From Serinus canaria (taxonomy: Eukaryota > Chordata > Aves > Passeriformes > Fringillidae): 64,000 bases of DNA. Each line of letters begins with the position of its first letter. The stretch's first letter is position 1. The notes beneath the pieces were generated by a model. That model was given only the letters and a program-made list of their open reading frames with translations, did not search any database and was not told where the DNA came from. Both the position numbers and the translations under genes were made by a program. Location: positions 52,019,994 to 52,083,993 of the forward strand of contig NC_066316.1 in NCBI RefSeq assembly GCF_022539315.1. The letters are read 5' to 3'. Of the stretch, positions 59,717 through 64,000 are shown in pieces.

Positions 59717-62700
59717 GCCCCCGGCGGCGGCCGTGGCCCTGCCCCCTCCCTCGGGCTGCCCGTGGAGCGGCCGCGGCCCGGGTGCATCGCGGCCCCCGGC
59801 GCTCGACGGCTTCGCCATGCGGTGACCTTAAAGCGGGGCGGCGACATGTTGGGGCTGCAGGGCCGGCCGTGAGAGGAGCCGGCCGGACACCGCGGAGCCG
59901 GGTGGTTTGAACGGAGACAGGCACGGACAAAGCCGAGCGGCTGCTGCCTGTAAGCGGCCGTGGGGAAGGTGCGCCTGCCGGCCTGCCACCCGTGCCAGCG
60001 GTGATGATGTGTTTCGCCTTTTCTAATGGCCGACAGTGAACACCAGAACCTGCTGGCCCAGCATCTGGCTCCCGTGTGCTGTCAAAATAAAATATATGTC
60101 TTGCTCCTTTTGGCCCTTCTGAGGAATCCATCCGTGACAGGTGCAAGTGTGTCAGTGGTGCAAAAAGAGCCAGGCAACTCCAACTAGCCAGATCCAGTTA
60201 GTTTTAGTTGCAAATCCATAAACGAGTGTATGAAATAAAAGACATGTCATTTCATCATATTTCTTCATAAGGGTCCAGATCTGTAAGAGTCACCAGCACG
60301 CTGGCCTGCTGGAGAACACCAGGTGCTAGTCAGGGCCATTTTTAACCTGAGCTTCCTAGGCGTGCTGCCCCCACAACAAGTGTTTCCTTAGTGCAGGTGG
60401 GAGGAGAGGGGACGGGAGGAAGAGAGGAGATGGGAGGAGAAAATTCGTTTCTGGTTCAGAAATATGATAGCCAACTTACACCTAGTACCTAGATCAAAAT
60501 ACTTTTTTTTCTTTGTATCCACGGTGTAACTAGGTGAGAAATTTTGCCGTTCCAACTCACTGAAAAGTCCCAAAATGCAAGTATTTCAGTGCCTCCCAGT
60601 GATAACACCTCTCTCAGAACTTCATTGTAGATTCACAAGTACTGCTGCTGTTGCCTACACTCATGGTACTGACTAAATAGGTTGAGTTTGTGGGCTTGGA
60701 GACCAAAGACTCAAACACTCATAGCCAAGCAAGTCAAGTGTGCAAATTTCTGTGTCAGGATTAAGTTAAGGTTAACTTAGTTAACCTTAGTTAAGGTTAA
60801 AATAGAGACTGAGGTTTATATTTTATTTGCAGAGATGAAGCATCTGCTGTATTTTTCACTTAGCCAGGATAATTTTTTTTTTGCAGGTGCAAAAATTTTC
60901 TGGAGCTCTGAGGTTCCACAGCAGTAACTAGTACTTATGCTGCAACTCTAGAGTCTTAAGGCTTGATGTTTCTCTGGAGGACAAACTAGAATCTATGTTT
61001 TTTACCTTTTGGGTTGCTGAACAGTACACTCTCTTATATTGGTTAATAGAAGTTAAAATAAAATCCCAGTAAGTTAGGGGGGTGGCTGTTGACTTCAATG
61101 ACAGTTGAACTGGAAGTGAACCAGCCAAAGCTAAAAGCTGAAAATCTCTTTGAGTCTCCTTCATCTTTTTCTCTTTTCTCCTAACTCTGACAGTTGCTTG
61201 AGGACTAAGTCAGCCAGGGCTGTCATACAGTGAAAATTTAACTCTAAATGATAGTCATCATTTCCCAAAAATTATAGCCTTGTCGATGGCAAGTTCACAT
61301 GGGCTTTTCCATCAAAGCATGTACATGGTCCAGGCTACTTCTGTCAGGGCTCAAAAGGTCATGGTAAATATGTAGTGCTTTCTAAAATAGCTAGAATAGT
61401 TATCAACTGCAGCTAGTTATTTCTGTCCTTTACCTAATAGTTGTCATGTGTTTCTCATAGTCAAGCTCAGTAGCTGAGAAAAGATTTAGCTATTTCTTAC
61501 AGTGTTCAGTCCTTCAAAATAACAAACAGTTCAATGACTTGAATGCCTTTCTCAGTGAAAGCAGAACACTGTAAGGACTCTAGCCAGCATGTAGAGCTCT
61601 CCACTTGCCGATGATATTTCTTTATGTCCAAATGGCCCTGCCAGTATCTTCTTTGAGCAAATGTATCTTTCTGTTCCCTGGGACAGCTAGGAGATCTGAT
61701 GAAACAAAACCAGTTAGATTCCTGAGGAGGCTACCAGGAGGCATGGTTGGAGGATGTTAGGCACATTTCCAAAATCCTGTATCTTGACTAAGTCTTGAAA
61801 AGCTCTTCCATAAGTTTCAGTTTGCTCAGCCATGTGCACTGTTCCTGTGTCAGTCACATTCAAAGGCTGTCTAGACAAAATATCATCAATGCCAGCGTCT
61901 TGGCAGACATGTGTTCTTGCTACAGATTGTACCTCCACAAACAGAGATTTCATCTTTGACATCACAGAAGCACGTAGAAGTTCTTTCTGCTTCCAAAAAC
62001 TGCTACCAGTTTCTGGGAAAAGTCAGTTTATTAATTTAATCTGAAAAGTAATTTGGAATTTTTTCCATCTGTCCATTTGCAAAGGGATGTTCGTTCCAGT
62101 CTCAGTATCCATATATCTCTTGGAGTCTTAAGTAGCCAGTTTTGTAGAGGTGCTGTGAGAAATGATTTACAGTTATCAGCAGGTATTATACATTTGAACA
62201 GAATTATGCAAATCTAGTAGTTTGGACTCTAAAACATGGGGCAGTAAAACATTACAAGTGTATGCAGTGGTTTGAACAGTAGACTTTGAGCCCTCATACT
62301 GTTCATGGAAGTTGAGCATTATGAGGAAGTTTTTAAATACAAATGTAATGTCCATGTCGATCTAAAGTATTTTGGATGTTCATATCTAATTGTCTTGAAT
62401 ACCAGTGTTCATCCCTAATCTCTTCTGCCCTTGAATTAGGAAAGAAAACAAGTGCAACCAATGAATTTTAACTGCTGTCATTCTGATGACTTACTGGTTT
62501 TTTGCAGTTGCAAATCTGGTGGCAACATTCCTTAAAACACCTGTGACAGTGGAGTATTTTTCAGGTTTATGAAGCAATGCACAGGCAATATGTTTTGACA
62601 TTACATTCAAGATGCTCCTGAGTGTTGCTACTAACAGTAATATCTCCACTTCAGCCTTTCTTCTTCATATACAGAGGTGGTAGATACTTACCCTGCTTTT

Positions 62701-64000
62701 TGAAAAGGTGGTAAAGATACCTGCCTAGTACCTGTATATTGCAAAGCCCACACAGAAAAGACAGCGGTGTCTTCTTTGTCTTGTATAGAGTGGAAAACCA
62801 AGGTATGAAGAGGTAAAGAGCTGCTGCCAAAATCAGTTGGTGGACCCAGCAAATGGAATTATGAAACTGAATATTCAGGCTAGTTCAAAACTACATGTTG
62901 TTTTCATTTAAACTCAAAACACAAACCGAGCCCTGAGGTTAGTGCCTGTGAAAATAGCAAAGAACTGGATTCAGATGGGATATTTCAAGAAATGGACCTA
63001 AAATTTCTTGTATGGCTGCCTTTGTTTAACTCAGATTCATGATTTTGTGCTTTAATAGTAGAATGCTGCAGGACAGCACTGTCCTTTTCCACATCCCATT
63101 AATACATTGTTGAGCCCCATAGCTGAAATTTAAGTTAGGCAGGAAATGATGCCAGCAAATATTCTTTGCAGCAAGTTTGTCATCTTATATAAATCTCTCA
63201 GAAATTTTCCTTACACAGTTCTGTAGGTACTTGAAGTAGCTGGATTAATGATAATAGTACTTGGTCATCCTGCATATGCTGCAATCACACACTTGCCTTT
63301 ATAAATACACATTTGTTGAGGAATCCATTGCACCAACTAGTTTAAAAGTTGCTATTGCATTTTATTCTTCAGTTTCTCTTGGATCTCTTACTTTTTTGGG
63401 GGAGGAGGCAAAATTGAATAGAATTTGTCTTCTGGAATTAAGTGGAGAGCCTGTGGGTGCCAGAAGAAGACCAAATCTACTTTATGTGTTTGGGTGTGTG
63501 TAATAATTAGCACAAAATAACTTAGAGTTGTAAGTATGTACCTCCTTAGTAAGGGATGTGCTGGTCTAAATAGCTTCTAGTTTTCATTGTGCAGTTTTTC
63601 TGAAAACCTTATTCCTCAAAAAAGTAGAATAAACCAAGATACAAGTGCACATATATTACCAAATTTATATGTTTTTGGTTTTGTATTTTATAATTTTAAG
63701 GTCTCCCTGATAGGCAGCACAGGGTAGTTAAAGAGAGAGAAAGCAAGGCCAGATTTTTGGAAGCAGTCTCAAGTGTTATGTTTTATGATTAATCATCATA
63801 AAATTAATAGTCCCATTTTGAATATCAGAATGTTGACCTGGGTATTCCTTTGACTTGATTCAGCGCAGCCAAAGCTAGAGAGGAACAGATTTTGCTCATA
63901 TATAAATCTGCCTGAGTTATACATTTATTATTCCCTTGATAGAAATAGCAGGATGTCTGTGTGAACTTTTTATACATTGCCTGGCAGATTGAGTTCTACA
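59717..64000 (+). other. AIG1: AIG1 intron 1 (continues past window end)
   Basis: The first part to about 59960 is still CpG-rich; the remainder is AT-rich. It holds a small palindromic TTAACC repeat at 60761-60800. No exon 2 was recognised and no other gene is visible. Confidence 0.85.
60761..60800. repeat. TTAAGGTTAA inverted and tandem repeat
   Basis: AAGGTTAA and TTAACCTT arms around CTTAG form a hairpin, followed by another TTAGTTAAGGTTAA copy. Confidence 0.8.

Larger units (their letters stand above)
58860..59960 (+). promoter_or_regulatory. AIG1: AIG1 promoter CpG island
   Basis: CpG-dense, GC-rich sequence spanning the AIG1 start codon. No TATA box is evident at a sensible distance, so dispersed starts are likely. 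There is no ATG on the + strand from about 58757 to the AIG1 start at 59570, so that ATG is the first AUG whichever start site is used. The island includes a three-copy 17-bp repeat, a 16-bp duplication, an AP-1/MARE-like site and a CA-rich leader. Confidence 0.85.

Noticed and set aside
58754..60146. Frames of 80-230 codons around AIG1 other than exon 1
   Set aside because: Shadows of the CpG island. Those reading through 59711 ignore a perfect splice donor.
1..64000. CRISPR array, bacterial operon, phage or integrated virus
   Set aside because: No spaced repeats, no dense coding, and no viral protein frames or paired long terminal repeats were seen.

Overview
The window is vertebrate genomic DNA, almost certainly from a bird and probably a passerine. 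The evidence is long AT-rich non-coding DNA with two sharp CpG islands, eukaryotic splice sites, 3' fragments of CR1 LINEs, and a broken tRNA-Ile-derived SINE with a CR1-type tail, a structure I associate with the TguSINE1 family of zebra finch and relatives. There is no prokaryotic-style gene packing. Nearly all long reading frames are chance frames in GC-rich or simple-repeat DNA.

Only one coding exon is secure: exon 1 of AIG1 on the + strand (59570-59710, 47 codons, GTAAGT donor). It lies in a CpG island at about 58860-59960, and the window ends about 4.3 kb into its first intron. The second island (about 31390-34545) has a core promoter pointing the other way. On the minus strand it holds a palindromic TATA box (33001-33014), an initiator 30 bases downstream (+1 at about 32981), and GTGAGC and GTAAGT donors at 32860 and 32582. 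In vertebrates the gene next to AIG1 and divergent from it is HIVEP2, a large zinc-finger transcription factor gene with non-coding 5' exons. I therefore read this island as the HIVEP2 promoter and first exon, and positions 1-32860 as HIVEP2 intron 1. That name rests on synteny, since no HIVEP2 protein sequence is present.

Layout: 1-32860, putative HIVEP2 intron (a perfect ATGG array of about 50 units at 4481-4680, a MIR-like SINE near 10.5 kb, a G-run cluster near 14.2 kb, a purine tract near 15.5 kb). 31390-34545, CpG island promoter with a consensus CRE, two TTACATAA sites, one TTACGCAA site and a CCAAT box. 34545-58325, intergenic DNA with candidate enhancers, a widely spaced 19-bp inverted repeat, a fold-back at 47.0-47.2 kb, a CR1/SINE cluster at 53.5-54.1 kb, an ATT array and a C13A13 tract. 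58326-58730, CR1 fragment abutting the AIG1 island. 58860-64000, AIG1 promoter, exon 1 and part of intron 1.

The two genes are divergent, with about 26 kb between their start regions. I found no convincing new multi-gene system. The most unusual structure is the SINE at 53990-54142, whose 3' half lies upstream of its 5' half with both breaks in the anticodon loop.
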